A DNA stretch of 17,339 bases from Micavibrio_A sp040381535 (GTDB taxonomy: Bacteria > Pseudomonadota > Alphaproteobacteria > Micavibrionales > Micavibrionaceae). A program made the translations under genes and the position numbers. The notes under the pieces were generated by a model. That model was not told where the DNA came from and ran no database searches. It saw only the letters and a program-made list of their open reading frames with translations. The stretch's first letter is position 1; each line of letters opens with the position of its first letter. The stretch lies in assembly GCA_040381535.1 (NCBI GenBank), contig JBEIHF010000030.1, positions 1 to 17,339 on the forward strand. The letters run 5' to 3'. Shown here in pieces: positions 1 to 7,132 of this stretch.

Positions 1-20
1 AGGTTCATCAGTTCGTTCAT
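1..20 (-). CDS. rpoC: RNA polymerase subunit beta', first codons only
   Basis: The minus strand opens a reading frame with ATG at 18-20 that reads M-N-E-L-M-N before running off the window. A purine-rich AGGA at 25-28 lies four bases upstream of the ATG. The position directly downstream of rpoB, together with an N-terminus of the kind seen in proteobacterial RpoC, supports the call; RpoC forms the catalytic beta' subunit of RNA polymerase. Only six complete codons are visible, so identity rests mostly on gene order. Confidence 0.8.
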
Positions 21-65
21 GTTTTCCTGCCTTTAAGCCTGTAAAATTTCTATTTTCGCCGTAAG

Positions 66-86
66 GCCCCCGCTCTTCGCGGGGGC
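66..86 (-). promoter_or_regulatory. Intercistronic GC-rich hairpin between rpoB and rpoC
   Basis: Two perfect 8-base arms (GCCCCCGC / GCGGGGGC) enclose a 5-base loop in the rpoB-rpoC gap. On the minus strand the stem is followed by CCTTACGG with no U-run, so it is not a standard intrinsic terminator. It could be an RNA-processing or mRNA-stabilising element; that role is inferred. Confidence 0.55.
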
Positions 87-95
87 GCGCAATAT

Positions 96-3000
96 TTATT
101 TCGTGCCTGTTTGCTTCATGTCGACGTTCAATCCGAGTGCCTTCAGTTCTTTCACTAGAACGTTGAAGGATTCAGGAACGCCGATTTCGAAGGAGTCTTC
201 GCCGCGAACGATCGCTTCGTAGACTTTCGAACGGCCTGCCACGTCATCGGACTTCACGGTCAGGATTTCCTGCAACGTATAGGCCGCGCCGTAAGCTTGC
301 AACGCCCAGACTTCCATCTCACCAAAGCGCTGACCGCCGAACTGGGCTTTACCGCCCAGAGGCTGTTGCGTGACGAGAGAGTACGGACCGATCGAGCGGG
401 CGTGGATCTTGTCATCGACCAAGTGGTGCAGTTTCAGCATGTAGATGTAGCCAACGGTTACGGGGCGGTGGAATTTCTCGCCCGTACGACCGTCGATGAG
501 CGTTACCTGGCCGGATTTATGCAATCCTGCCATTTCCAGCAACTCATCGATGTCGGCTTCGTGTGCGCCGTCGAACACCGGTGTCGCCATCGGTACGCCG
601 CCGCGCAGGTTACCGGACATTTCGAGCATTTGCGTGTCATCGAGCTGGGAAACCCGCTCTTTGAATTCACGATCGCCGTAAACGTCTTTCAACTTGCCTT
701 TCAGCTTGTTCATTTCAGCGCCCGAAGGATTCTTCGAGTCATGGAATGCATCGATCATTTCGCCGATCTGCTTTCCGAGGTTGGCTGAAGCCCATCCAAG
801 GTGCGTTTCGAGAATCTGACCGACGTTCATACGCGAAGGCACGCCGAGCGGGTTCAGCACGATGTCAACAGGCGTACCGTCTTCGAGGTACGGCATATCT
901 TCTTTAGGCATAATACGCGATACAACGCCTTTGTTTCCGTGACGGCCGGCCATTTTATCGCCGGGCTGCATTTTGCGTTTGATAGCCACGAATACCTTGA
1001 CCATCTTCATAACGCCCGGAGGAAGTTCATCCCCGCGCTGCAGTTTTTCGACTTTGTTTTCGAAACGCTCTTTCAGGTTGTCGACGGCTTCGTCAAACGT
1101 TTTACCCATGCCTTCGATTTCCGACATGGTTTTCTCGTTATCAACAACGATCTGTCTCCACAGGCCGTGTTTTATATCATCCAGTTCCTTCGCGGAGATC
1201 TTATCGCCTTTCTTGAACTTGGCGTCTTTCGGAGCCGAAGAAACCGTCTTGTTGGACAGCAGTTCTTTCAGGCGGCCGTAGAAACCGTTTTCAAGGATGC
1301 GGCGTTCGTCATCGCGGTCTTTTGCCAGACGTTCGATTTCTGCGCGTTCGATAGCCATGGCGCGGGAATCTTTGTCCACGCCGCGACGGTTGAACACACG
1401 TACTTCGACGATCGTTCCTTGCGTGCCAGGAGGCAAGCGGAGCGACGTGTCTTTTACGTCTGCGGCTTTTTCACCGAAGATGGCGCGCAGAAGTTTTTCT
1501 TCCGGCGTCATCGGCGATTCGCCTTTGGGTGTTACCTTACCGACGAGGATGTCACCCGGGCCTACTTCAGCGCCGATGTGAACGATACCGGATTCATCGA
1601 GGTGCTTGAGTGCTTCTTCCCCGACGTTCGGAATGTCGCGTGTGATTTCTTCGGTGCCGAGTTTCGTATCGCGCGCCATCACTTCGAACTCTTCGATGTG
1701 TATGGAGGTGAACACGTCTTCGGAAACGATGCGCTCGGAGAGTAGGATCGAGTCTTCGAAGTTGTAACCGTTCCAAGGCATGAACGCGACGAGCACGTTG
1801 CGGCCCAGCGCAAGTTCACCGAACTGCGTGGAAGGACCGTCGGCGATGATGTCGCCCGCCTTGATGTCATCCCCTACTTTCACCAAAGGCTTCTGCAGGA
1901 TGCAGGTCGATTGGTTGGAGCGTTGGAATTTCGAGAGTTTGTAGATGTCGACAACGGGTTCATCGGAAGACAGTTGTTCCGTCGCGCGGATAACGATACG
2001 CGTGGAATCTGCCTGTACGACTTTACCTGCACGGCGTGCGGCGATAGCGGCGCCGGAGTCACGTGCGACCGTTGCTTCCATACCCGTGCCCACGAGAGGA
2101 GCATCGGATTGCAGAAGCGGAACGGCCTGTCTCATCATGTTCGAACCCATCAGCGCGCGGTTCGCGTCATCGTTCTCAAGGAACGGGATCAGCGATGCGG
2201 CAACGGATACGATCTGTTTGGGCGATACGTCGATGAATTCAATAGCGTCAGGCGAAGACATCAGGTTGTCGCCTGCTTTACGGCAGGAAATAAGTTCGGA
2301 TGTGAACTTGCCTTTGTCATCAAGGCCGGAGTTGGCCTGAGCGATCGTGTATTTCGCTTCTTCCATCGCAGACATGTAAATAACTTCGTCTGTAACTTTG
2401 GCGTTCACAACACGGCGGTAAGGAGATTCAATGAATCCGTACTTGTTGACGCGTGCGAAAGTAGAAAGCGAGTTGATCAAACCGATGTTCGGACCTTCCG
2501 GTGTTTCGATCGGGCAGATACGGCCATAGTGCGTCGGGTGAACATCGCGGACTTCGAAGCCGGCGCGTTCGCGCGTCAGACCGCCGGGGCCCAATGCGGA
2601 GAGACGACGTTTGTGCGTGATCTCGGACAGAGGGTTGGTTTGGTCCATAAATTGCGACAACTGCGAGGAGCCGAAGAATTCACGTACGGCAGCAGCAGCA
2701 GGTTTCGCGTTGATCAGATCGTGCGGCATGTAGGTGTCGATTTCGACAGACGACATGCGCTCACGTATCGCGCGTTCCATGCGAAGCAGACCGATGCGGA
2801 TTTGGTTTTCCATCAATTCGCCAACGGAACGAACGCGGCGGTTACCAAGGTTGTCGATATCATCGACTTCGCCTTGGCCGTCTTTCAGACCGTGCAGGTA
2901 TTTTAAGATGGCGAGGATGTCTTCTTTACGCAAAATGCGCAGGTCGTCTGCCGTTTGCAGATCCAAACGTCCGTTCATTTTCACGCGGCCCACATCCGAA

Positions 3001-4385
3001 AGGTCATAGCGCTCGGGATCAAAGAACAAGGACTGGAACAATGCGGATGCGGATTCAACCGTCGGCGGTTCACCGGGGCGCATAACGCGGTAAATATCGA
3101 TCAACGCTTCTTCGCGTGTATCACATTTATCGACCATCATCGTGTTGCGGATGTAAGGACCGACGTTCAAGTGGTCGATCGCGAGAATCGGCAGCGTCTT
3201 GATCGTGAATTCATCCAGTTGTGCCATATCGTCGGCGGTCAGTTCGTGACCGGCCTCGAAGTATACCTGGCCCGTAGCGGCATCGAAGATATCTTCGGCC
3301 ATGTAGGTTCCGGCCAGTTGCTCATCTTGAACGAGGATTTCTTTCAAGCCCGCTTCGGCCAATTGCTTGGCTTTGCGCGGCGTGATTTTTTCGCCGGCAT
3401 CTACAACCGACTTGCCTGTTTTGGCATCGATCAAATCATACGGCAGTTTGATACCGCGGTAACGCGTCGGCACGAAAGGTGTTTTCCAGCCTTTGTCGGT
3501 TTTGTCGTATTTCAATACGTCATAGAATGTGGACAGGATTTCTTCGTTCGACATGCCTTGGATCATCAAAGGATCGACCGGTTTGTCTTTGGCTTCTTGT
3601 TCGGCGCGGTATTTCGCGGCCGATGCGGAATCCAGTGCGCGCAGCAGCGTTGTTACAGGCAACTTACGACGACGGTCGATACGGACATACATATTGTCTT
3701 TGGCATCAAATTCGAAATCGAGCCAGGAACCGCGGTAAGGAATGACACGGGCGGCGAACAGGTATTTACCCGATGCATGAGTTTTACCTCCGTCGTGATC
3801 GAAGAACACGCCGGGGCTTCTGTGCATTTGCGATACGATAACGCGCTCGGTGCCGTTTACGATGAACGTGCCGTTGTCGGTCATGAGCGGCATGTCGACC
3901 ATGTATACGTCTTGCTCTTTGATATCGCGGATGGAGCGGAGACCGGAATCTTCATCAACATCGAATACCGAAAGGCGCATGGTAACGCGCAAAGGCGCAG
4001 CAAAGGTCATGCCGCGTTGCTGACATTCATCCGTGTCGTATTTGGGTTCTTCGAGTTCGTACTTAACGTAGTCGATCTCGGCTTTGTCCGCGAAATCCTT
4101 GATCGGGAATACTTCCGTCAGGACCTTGTGCAGACCTTGCATTTTGCGGACTTCGGCATCGATGTCCGTTTGCAGGAATTGTTCGTACGAGTCGCGTTGC
4201 ACCTCGATCAGGTTTGGCATTTCCGCCACTTCGCGGATTTTACCGAAGGAACGGCGGATACGCTTGCGGCCCGTGAACGAGTTTACATCGTTGGCGGAAC
4301 GTACAGGCGGTTTCGCCATACGTTTTGCCTTTTTCTTCAAGGGAGTATCTGCTGCTTTGCCGGATTTGGAGGATTTTGCGCTCAT
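96..4385 (-). CDS. rpoB: DNA-directed RNA polymerase subunit beta
   Basis: This is the beta subunit of bacterial RNA polymerase, which with beta' forms the catalytic cleft. The 1429-codon frame carries RpoB landmarks in order: the N-terminal FTGRKRIRRSFGKIREVAEMPNL block (about residues 38-60), the rifampicin-pocket stretch at about 570-600 (SQLSQFMDQTNPLSEITHKR, then RRLSALGPGG), CPIETPEGPNIGL, the flap region and the catalytic KMAGRHGNKG at about 1140-1150. No classical rifampicin-resistance substitution is evident; T in DQTNPLS is, from memory, usual in alphaproteobacteria. It ends in TAA. About 37 Lys/Ser-rich residues precede the conserved core; Met23 (4317-4319), with AAGG nine bases upstream, is a credible alternative start. 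It lies upstream of rpoC and has its own promoter at 4537-4565. Confidence 0.98.
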   Translation of the reverse strand: MSAKSSKSGKAADTPLKKKAKRMAKPPVRSANDVNSFTGRKRIRRSFGKIREVAEMPNLIEVQRDSYEQFLQTDIDAEVRKMQGLHKVLTEVFPIKDFADKAEIDYVKYELEEPKYDTDECQQRGMTFAAPLRVTMRLSVFDVDEDSGLRSIRDIKEQDVYMVDMPLMTDNGTFIVNGTERVIVSQMHRSPGVFFDHDGGKTHASGKYLFAARVIPYRGSWLDFEFDAKDNMYVRIDRRRKLPVTTLLRALDSASAAKYRAEQEAKDKPVDPLMIQGMSNEEILSTFYDVLKYDKTDKGWKTPFVPTRYRGIKLPYDLIDAKTGKSVVDAGEKITPRKAKQLAEAGLKEILVQDEQLAGTYMAEDIFDAATGQVYFEAGHELTADDMAQLDEFTIKTLPILAIDHLNVGPYIRNTMMVDKCDTREEALIDIYRVMRPGEPPTVESASALFQSLFFDPERYDLSDVGRVKMNGRLDLQTADDLRILRKEDILAILKYLHGLKDGQGEVDDIDNLGNRRVRSVGELMENQIRIGLLRMERAIRERMSSVEIDTYMPHDLINAKPAAAAVREFFGSSQLSQFMDQTNPLSEITHKRRLSALGPGGLTRERAGFEVRDVHPTHYGRICPIETPEGPNIGLINSLSTFARVNKYGFIESPYRRVVNAKVTDEVIYMSAMEEAKYTIAQANSGLDDKGKFTSELISCRKAGDNLMSSPDAIEFIDVSPKQIVSVAASLIPFLENDDANRALMGSNMMRQAVPLLQSDAPLVGTGMEATVARDSGAAIAARRAGKVVQADSTRIVIRATEQLSSDEPVVDIYKLSKFQRSNQSTCILQKPLVKVGDDIKAGDIIADGPSTQFGELALGRNVLVAFMPWNGYNFEDSILLSERIVSEDVFTSIHIEEFEVMARDTKLGTEEITRDIPNVGEEALKHLDESGIVHIGAEVGPGDILVGKVTPKGESPMTPEEKLLRAIFGEKAADVKDTSLRLPPGTQGTIVEVRVFNRRGVDKDSRAMAIERAEIERLAKDRDDERRILENGFYGRLKELLSNKTVSSAPKDAKFKKGDKISAKELDDIKHGLWRQIVVDNEKTMSEIEGMGKTFDEAVDNLKERFENKVEKLQRGDELPPGVMKMVKVFVAIKRKMQPGDKMAGRHGNKGVVSRIMPKEDMPYLEDGTPVDIVLNPLGVPSRMNVGQILETHLGWASANLGKQIGEMIDAFHDSKNPSGAEMNKLKGKLKDVYGDREFKERVSQLDDTQMLEMSGNLRGGVPMATPVFDGAHEADIDELLEMAGLHKSGQVTLIDGRTGEKFHRPVTVGYIYMLKLHHLVDDKIHARSIGPYSLVTQQPLGGKAQFGGQRFGEMEVWALQAYGAAYTLQEILTVKSDDVAGRSKVYEAIVRGEDSFEIGVPESFNVLVKELKALGLNVDMKQTGTK

Positions 4386-4425
4386 TTTTTTTCACAACCT
4401 TTGTAAAAGCATCAAAAACAGGAAC

Positions 4426-4461
4426 ATCCGCGTTCCCCCATGCTCTGGAGGGGAAGCGGAT
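4426..4461 (-). promoter_or_regulatory. Bulged stem-loop in the rpoB 5' leader
   Basis: Arms ATCCGC+TTCCCC and GGGGAA+GCGGAT form a 12-bp stem with one bulged base (4432) and an 11-base loop (4439-4449). It lies 40-75 bases upstream of the rpoB start, inside the transcript expected from the promoter at 4537-4565. A smaller competing hairpin (GGAAC / GTTCC, 4421-4436 region) shares one arm and is followed by a short U-run on the minus strand, giving the geometry of an attenuator. A regulatory role is inferred. Confidence 0.45.
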
Positions 4462-4536
4462 TAAATCATTGATAGACTAACAAAATTTCGGTTTTATAAC
4501 CGTCACCATTGCCTACGAATCTTTCGCGTGAACAGG

Positions 4537-4565
4537 GTTATGGCGGATACATTAAGTATTGTCAA
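4537..4565 (-). promoter_or_regulatory. Predicted sigma70-type promoter for rpoBC
   Basis: On the minus strand a perfect TTGACA (4560-4565) is followed after 17 bases by CATAAC (4537-4542), which matches the -10 consensus at four of six positions. It lies immediately downstream of the rplL terminator and would give a 5' leader of about 140 bases for rpoB. Confidence 0.65.
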
Positions 4566-4576
4566 GCGCATCCCCC

Positions 4577-4609
4577 AAAAAAGTTCCATCCCCTGGCGAG
4601 GGGATGGAA
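4577..4609 (-). terminator. Strong intrinsic terminator after rplL
   Basis: A perfect 11-bp stem (TTCCATCCCCT / AGGGGATGGAA, 4584-4594 and 4599-4609) with a four-base loop is followed on the minus strand by C and six U (4577-4582). It lies about 50 bases after the rplL stop codon, between rplL and rpoB, and should end or sharply reduce read-through from rplJ-rplL. Confidence 0.85.
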
Positions 4610-4658
4610 TATAGATTTCTCGGCCTTTCCGCTAAGGGGCGGTCGGACCGTATCGAAA

Positions 4659-5027
4659 TTACTTGATTTCGACTTTACCGCCGGCAGCTTCGATCTGCGC
4701 TTTGATTTTGTCGGCTTCTTCTTTTTTGACATCAACTTTGATGTCTTTCGGAGCGCCTTCAACGAGGTCTTTGGCTTCTTTCAAGCCAAGGCCCGTGATG
4801 GCACGAACTTCTTTGATCACGTTGATCTTGTTCGCGCCGCCGTCTTTCAAGACAACCGTAAATTCGGTTTTCTCTTCAGCAGCAGGACCGGCAGCAGCAG
4901 CACCAGGTGCAGCAGCTACAGCGGCGGTTACGCCCCATTTTTCTTCGAGCAGTTTGGACAGTTCAACCGCTTCGATTACGGTCAGAACGGACAGGTCATC
5001 TACGATTTTTGCAAGATTTGCAGCCAT
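4659..5027 (-). CDS. rplL: 50S ribosomal protein L7/L12
   Basis: The 122-codon protein is the stalk protein of the large subunit, present as dimers on L10 and recruiting translation factors. The sequence shows the three expected parts: an N-terminal dimerisation helix region (about 1-32, LSVLTVIEAVELSKLLEEKW), an Ala/Gly/Pro-rich hinge (about 35-50), and the globular C-terminal domain (about 52-122) with KTEFTVVL, KINVIKEVRAITGLGLKEAK and ending KVEIK. Length is normal for the family. AAGGAG precedes the ATG at good spacing. It lies 49 bases downstream of rplJ and is followed by a strong terminator. Confidence 0.98.
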   Translation of the reverse strand: MAANLAKIVDDLSVLTVIEAVELSKLLEEKWGVTAAVAAAPGAAAAGPAAEEKTEFTVVLKDGGANKINVIKEVRAITGLGLKEAKDLVEGAPKDIKVDVKKEEADKIKAQIEAAGGKVEIK

Positions 5028-5076
5028 TTTAGTTTCTCCTTAGTTTTAATATCAGTTCAATTGTTGTTGATAGTGA

Positions 5077-5625
5077 TTATTCAGCAGGTGCGGCTTCGGG
5101 AGCAGCAGGTGCTGCCTCTTCGGCTTTCGGAGCCGGAGCTCCACCTTCTTTTTCTCCATACGCTTTCGTAACGCCAACCAATTGGGAAGCCGGTGCTTGA
5201 AGCAGGCCAACCAGTTTGGAGCGGATTTCGTCCATCGTTGGGAGTTTGGAGAAGGCATCGACTTGCGCCGCGTCCATCACCATGTCGCCGAACTTACCTG
5301 CGATGATGACGAGTTTGTCATTTTTCTTGGCAAATTCTGCGATAACTTTTGCAGTTGCAGGACCGTCGGTTCCAGTTACGTAGCCGACAGGGCCTTTCAT
5401 TTGATCAACCATTGTCTCGTAAGGCGTGCCTTTGGCAGCGATACGGGCCAATGTGTTTTTAGCAACGCGGTAATCAACGCCGGCCGCACGTGTTGCCACG
5501 CGAAGGTCATTCGTCAATTTTGCGTTCAGTCCTTTGTTTTGAGTCAGCAGAAGAATTTCGGCTTTGCCGAATTTTTCCTGCATGATCGTCACTTCGGACT
5601 CTTTTTTCTGTTTGGTCATTGCCAT
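5077..5625 (-). CDS. rplJ: 50S ribosomal protein L10
   Basis: L10 anchors the L7/L12 dimers to the 23S rRNA stalk base and commonly represses its own operon by binding the L10 leader. The 182-codon frame has the family core (VDYRVAKNTLARIA, GPVGYVTG, AKVIAEFAKKNDKL, KLVGLLQAPASQLVGV). After about residue 160 a low-complexity Ala/Pro/Glu tail (APAPKAEEAAPAAPEAAPAE) makes it longer than the roughly 165-residue E. coli protein. AAGGA sits about ten bases before the first ATG; the third codon is also ATG and cannot be excluded as the start. It is the first gene of an rplJ-rplL unit preceded by a leader and an attenuator-like hairpin. Confidence 0.97.
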   Translation of the reverse strand: MAMTKQKKESEVTIMQEKFGKAEILLLTQNKGLNAKLTNDLRVATRAAGVDYRVAKNTLARIAAKGTPYETMVDQMKGPVGYVTGTDGPATAKVIAEFAKKNDKLVIIAGKFGDMVMDAAQVDAFSKLPTMDEIRSKLVGLLQAPASQLVGVTKAYGEKEGGAPAPKAEEAAPAAPEAAPAE

Positions 5626-5644
5626 AGTTATTTTTCCTTCAAAT

Positions 5645-5670
5645 AAAAAAAGATGGCCTTTTGAGCCATC
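5645..5670 (-). terminator. Intrinsic terminator or attenuator ahead of rplJ
   Basis: On the minus strand GATGGC / GCCATC (5665-5670 and 5652-5657) form a 6-bp stem with a 7-base loop, followed directly by seven U (5645-5651). It ends about 20 bases before the rplJ start codon, downstream of the L10 leader. It could be an attenuator that stops transcription when L10 is in excess, as known for Firmicutes rplJL leaders; the regulation here is inferred. Confidence 0.65.
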
Positions 5671-5671
5671 C

Positions 5672-5795
5672 CGTACAAAACCTTGAATGTATAAAAAACG
5701 TATGCGCGCCGCAGAGCGGTCTGAATTTCGTTTTTCACCATCTGTGCTGGATTTTTAAGTCTTGCGACCCCGGCAGTCTTGGACAGGAAAGTTGG
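5672..5795 (-). ncRNA. Probable ribosomal protein L10 leader RNA
   Basis: The transcribed stretch upstream of rplJ contains blocks resembling the L10-binding leader family: GACTGCCGGGGTCGCAAGAC, then a second element around CCAGCACAGATGGTGA. L10 (with L7/L12) binds this RNA as a mimic of its 23S rRNA site. The assignment rests on position and remembered motif pattern; a covariance-model search against the Rfam L10 leader would decide it. Confidence 0.6.
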
Positions 5796-5798
5796 GGC

Positions 5799-5828
5799 TT
5801 TAAACCATACCGCCCTGCCCGCCGTCAA
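5799..5828 (-). promoter_or_regulatory. Predicted promoter for rplJ-rplL
   Basis: On the minus strand TTGACG (5823-5828) is followed after 18 bases by TTTAAA (5799-5804). It lies just downstream of the nucleoside hydrolase stop codon and just upstream of the L10 leader, so the leader would begin near 5792. Confidence 0.5.
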
Positions 5829-5836
5829 GGGAAATC

Positions 5837-6844
5837 CTAGGCCACTTCGAGGGTATAATTGCCCAACATCCGTTGTTTGCAGGCCCGATAACGGGCTAAA
5901 TTCACGGTATCTGCCACCAAAACATTGCCTTTTTCATCGGGAATAAAAGTGGTTTCGCCCTCTCTTTCCCCCTTGGTCGCTACTAGGACCCTGCCCCTTT
6001 TATACGTATATATGTCGGGTTCCTCGATAGCGGCGATAACGTTGAAATCATGGAAGGCCGACAAACCATCATGTTCGAAACTGCTTTTGGCGTAGGCATC
6101 CATCATGTTGGCAACATTCGCCCCCTTCTCTCCGCCCGTTGCGCGAAGCCACTGCGACAGCAAAGGATCGTGCAGGGTTTGGGTGGTAATGTTCATAGGT
6201 ATGGTGACGATGTCTTCAAAAAGCGTGTAGACGATCTTGGCCGCGTCCGGATCACAGTGAGTATTGAATTCCGCATAAGGCGTAATATTCCCTACCGGCA
6301 GATTATCGGATTTACGAAAGCCGCCGCCCATAATGTAAACACGCCCCACGCGTTTGGGCAGCTGTAAATCCAGCAATGTCGCCTTGGCAATATTTGTCAG
6401 CGGGCCGATAGCTGCCGTAACGATGCTCTTGCGTGAAGAGCGTAGCGTTTCTTCGATCAGATAATCATGCGCAGAGTCCAGAAGCGGCGCAGGACCCAGC
6501 GCGGGATATTTCAAACCATGCAAACCATCTTCGCCATGAATGTGGTCGGCTAGTAATGGCTTGCCTTGTTTGTAAAGAGGACGATCGGAACCGACATAAA
6601 CAGGAACATCTTCACGCCCTACAAGCGCGCAGATGGCGCGAGCGTTTTGTTGTGTAGCGAGCGGGCTGACATTGCCGCCTATGGACATGATACCGCGCAC
6701 GTTGATGTGCGGCGATTTGAGTGCGGCGATCATTGCAACAGCGTCATCGCATCCCGGATCGGTATCCATGACAAGCTGCAGAGGATTCTGTGTACCAAAA
6801 CGTTTACCTATAAGATATTCAACTTCAGAGCGTTTCCTCGACAT
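5837..6844 (-). CDS. Inosine-uridine-preferring nucleoside hydrolase family protein
   Basis: Members of this family split the N-glycosidic bond of ribonucleosides into base and ribose for purine or pyrimidine salvage. The 335-codon protein carries the signature DTDPGCDDA at residues 27-35, whose aspartates bind the catalytic Ca2+, then GGNVSPLATQQNA, a HGEDGLHGL segment, AIGPLTNIAKA, IMGGGF, the NITPYAEFNTHCDPDAA ribose/metal segment and a C-terminal FHDFNVIAA that supplies the family's late His-Asp. Substrate preference cannot be read from the sequence. No signal peptide is seen, so it is probably cytosolic. AGGG sits five bases before the ATG; the gene ends in TAG. It is inserted between rplA and rplJ, has its own promoter (6917-6945) and is not expected in this cluster. 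Confidence 0.93.
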   Translation of the reverse strand: MSRKRSEVEYLIGKRFGTQNPLQLVMDTDPGCDDAVAMIAALKSPHINVRGIMSIGGNVSPLATQQNARAICALVGREDVPVYVGSDRPLYKQGKPLLADHIHGEDGLHGLKYPALGPAPLLDSAHDYLIEETLRSSRKSIVTAAIGPLTNIAKATLLDLQLPKRVGRVYIMGGGFRKSDNLPVGNITPYAEFNTHCDPDAAKIVYTLFEDIVTIPMNITTQTLHDPLLSQWLRATGGEKGANVANMMDAYAKSSFEHDGLSAFHDFNVIAAIEEPDIYTYKRGRVLVATKGEREGETTFIPDEKGNVLVADTVNLARYRACKQRMLGNYTLEVA

Positions 6845-6867
6845 TTGAACCCTATCCTATGTGCCCG

Positions 6868-6898
6868 ACCCCGCGATGCCATGCGGCAGGAACGGGGT
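6868..6898 (-). promoter_or_regulatory. Stem-loop in the nucleoside hydrolase 5' leader
   Basis: Outer arms ACCCCG / CGGGGT (6868-6873 and 6893-6898) enclose an inner TGCC / GGCA pair with a four-base loop. It lies between the predicted promoter and the start codon. It might affect translation or message stability; no known riboswitch is recognised. Confidence 0.35.
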
Positions 6899-6916
6899 AC
6901 CATTTAACATATGGTC

Positions 6917-6945
6917 ATAAAAAGCCTCCGGGCTATCTATGTCAA
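6917..6945 (-). promoter_or_regulatory. Predicted promoter for the nucleoside hydrolase
   Basis: On the minus strand a perfect TTGACA (6940-6945) is separated by 17 bases from TTTTAT (6917-6922), which matches the -10 consensus at four of six positions. The start codon is about 70 bases further on. Confidence 0.5.
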
Positions 6946-6983
6946 CCAACTTACGATTATGTACAACCAAAAAACATGTTTCG

Positions 6984-7010
6984 ATGTTCTTAAGGAGCGC
7001 TTGAGAACAT
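6984..7010. repeat. Inverted repeat, 11-base arms
   Basis: ATGTTCTTAAG and CTTGAGAACAT flank a five-base centre (GAGCG), with one mismatch (a G-U pair in RNA). It lies between rplA and the promoter of the nucleoside hydrolase. On the minus strand it is followed after about a dozen bases by a run of six U, so it may be a weak back-up terminator for rplKA or an operator for the hydrolase. Confidence 0.5.
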
Positions 7011-7080
7011 GGAGGGCGTGCACGAGCAGCCCATTTTTTCCAATCTGATCTGCACGTCCTGTTTACCCCTTAAATGCAAC

Positions 7081-7104
7081 CGCCCCTCTTTTAACGGAGG
7101 GGCG
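7081..7104 (-). terminator. Hairpin after rplA, weak terminator candidate
   Basis: CGCCCCTC / GAGGGGCG form a perfect 8-bp stem with an 8-base loop about 30 bases after the rplA stop. On the minus strand it is followed by GTTGCATTT rather than a clean U-run, so intrinsic termination may be poor. Confidence 0.45.
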
Positions 7105-7132
7105 AGATGCTTGTTACTTTGGTCCGAAGCGA

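Noticed and set aside
801..1745. A 314-codon frame antisense to rpoB
   Set aside because: Shadow of rpoB, with Phe/His/Arg-rich composition typical of reverse-strand reading.
2640..2680. Possible rifampicin-resistance substitution (Thr in MDQTNPLS)
   Set aside because: From family knowledge this Thr is common in wild-type alphaproteobacterial RpoB, so it does not indicate selection for resistance.
2955..4406. A 483-codon frame on the strand opposite rpoB
   Set aside because: Long antisense frame produced by rpoB codon bias; the protein has no recognisable family and lies wholly within the coding region of an essential gene.
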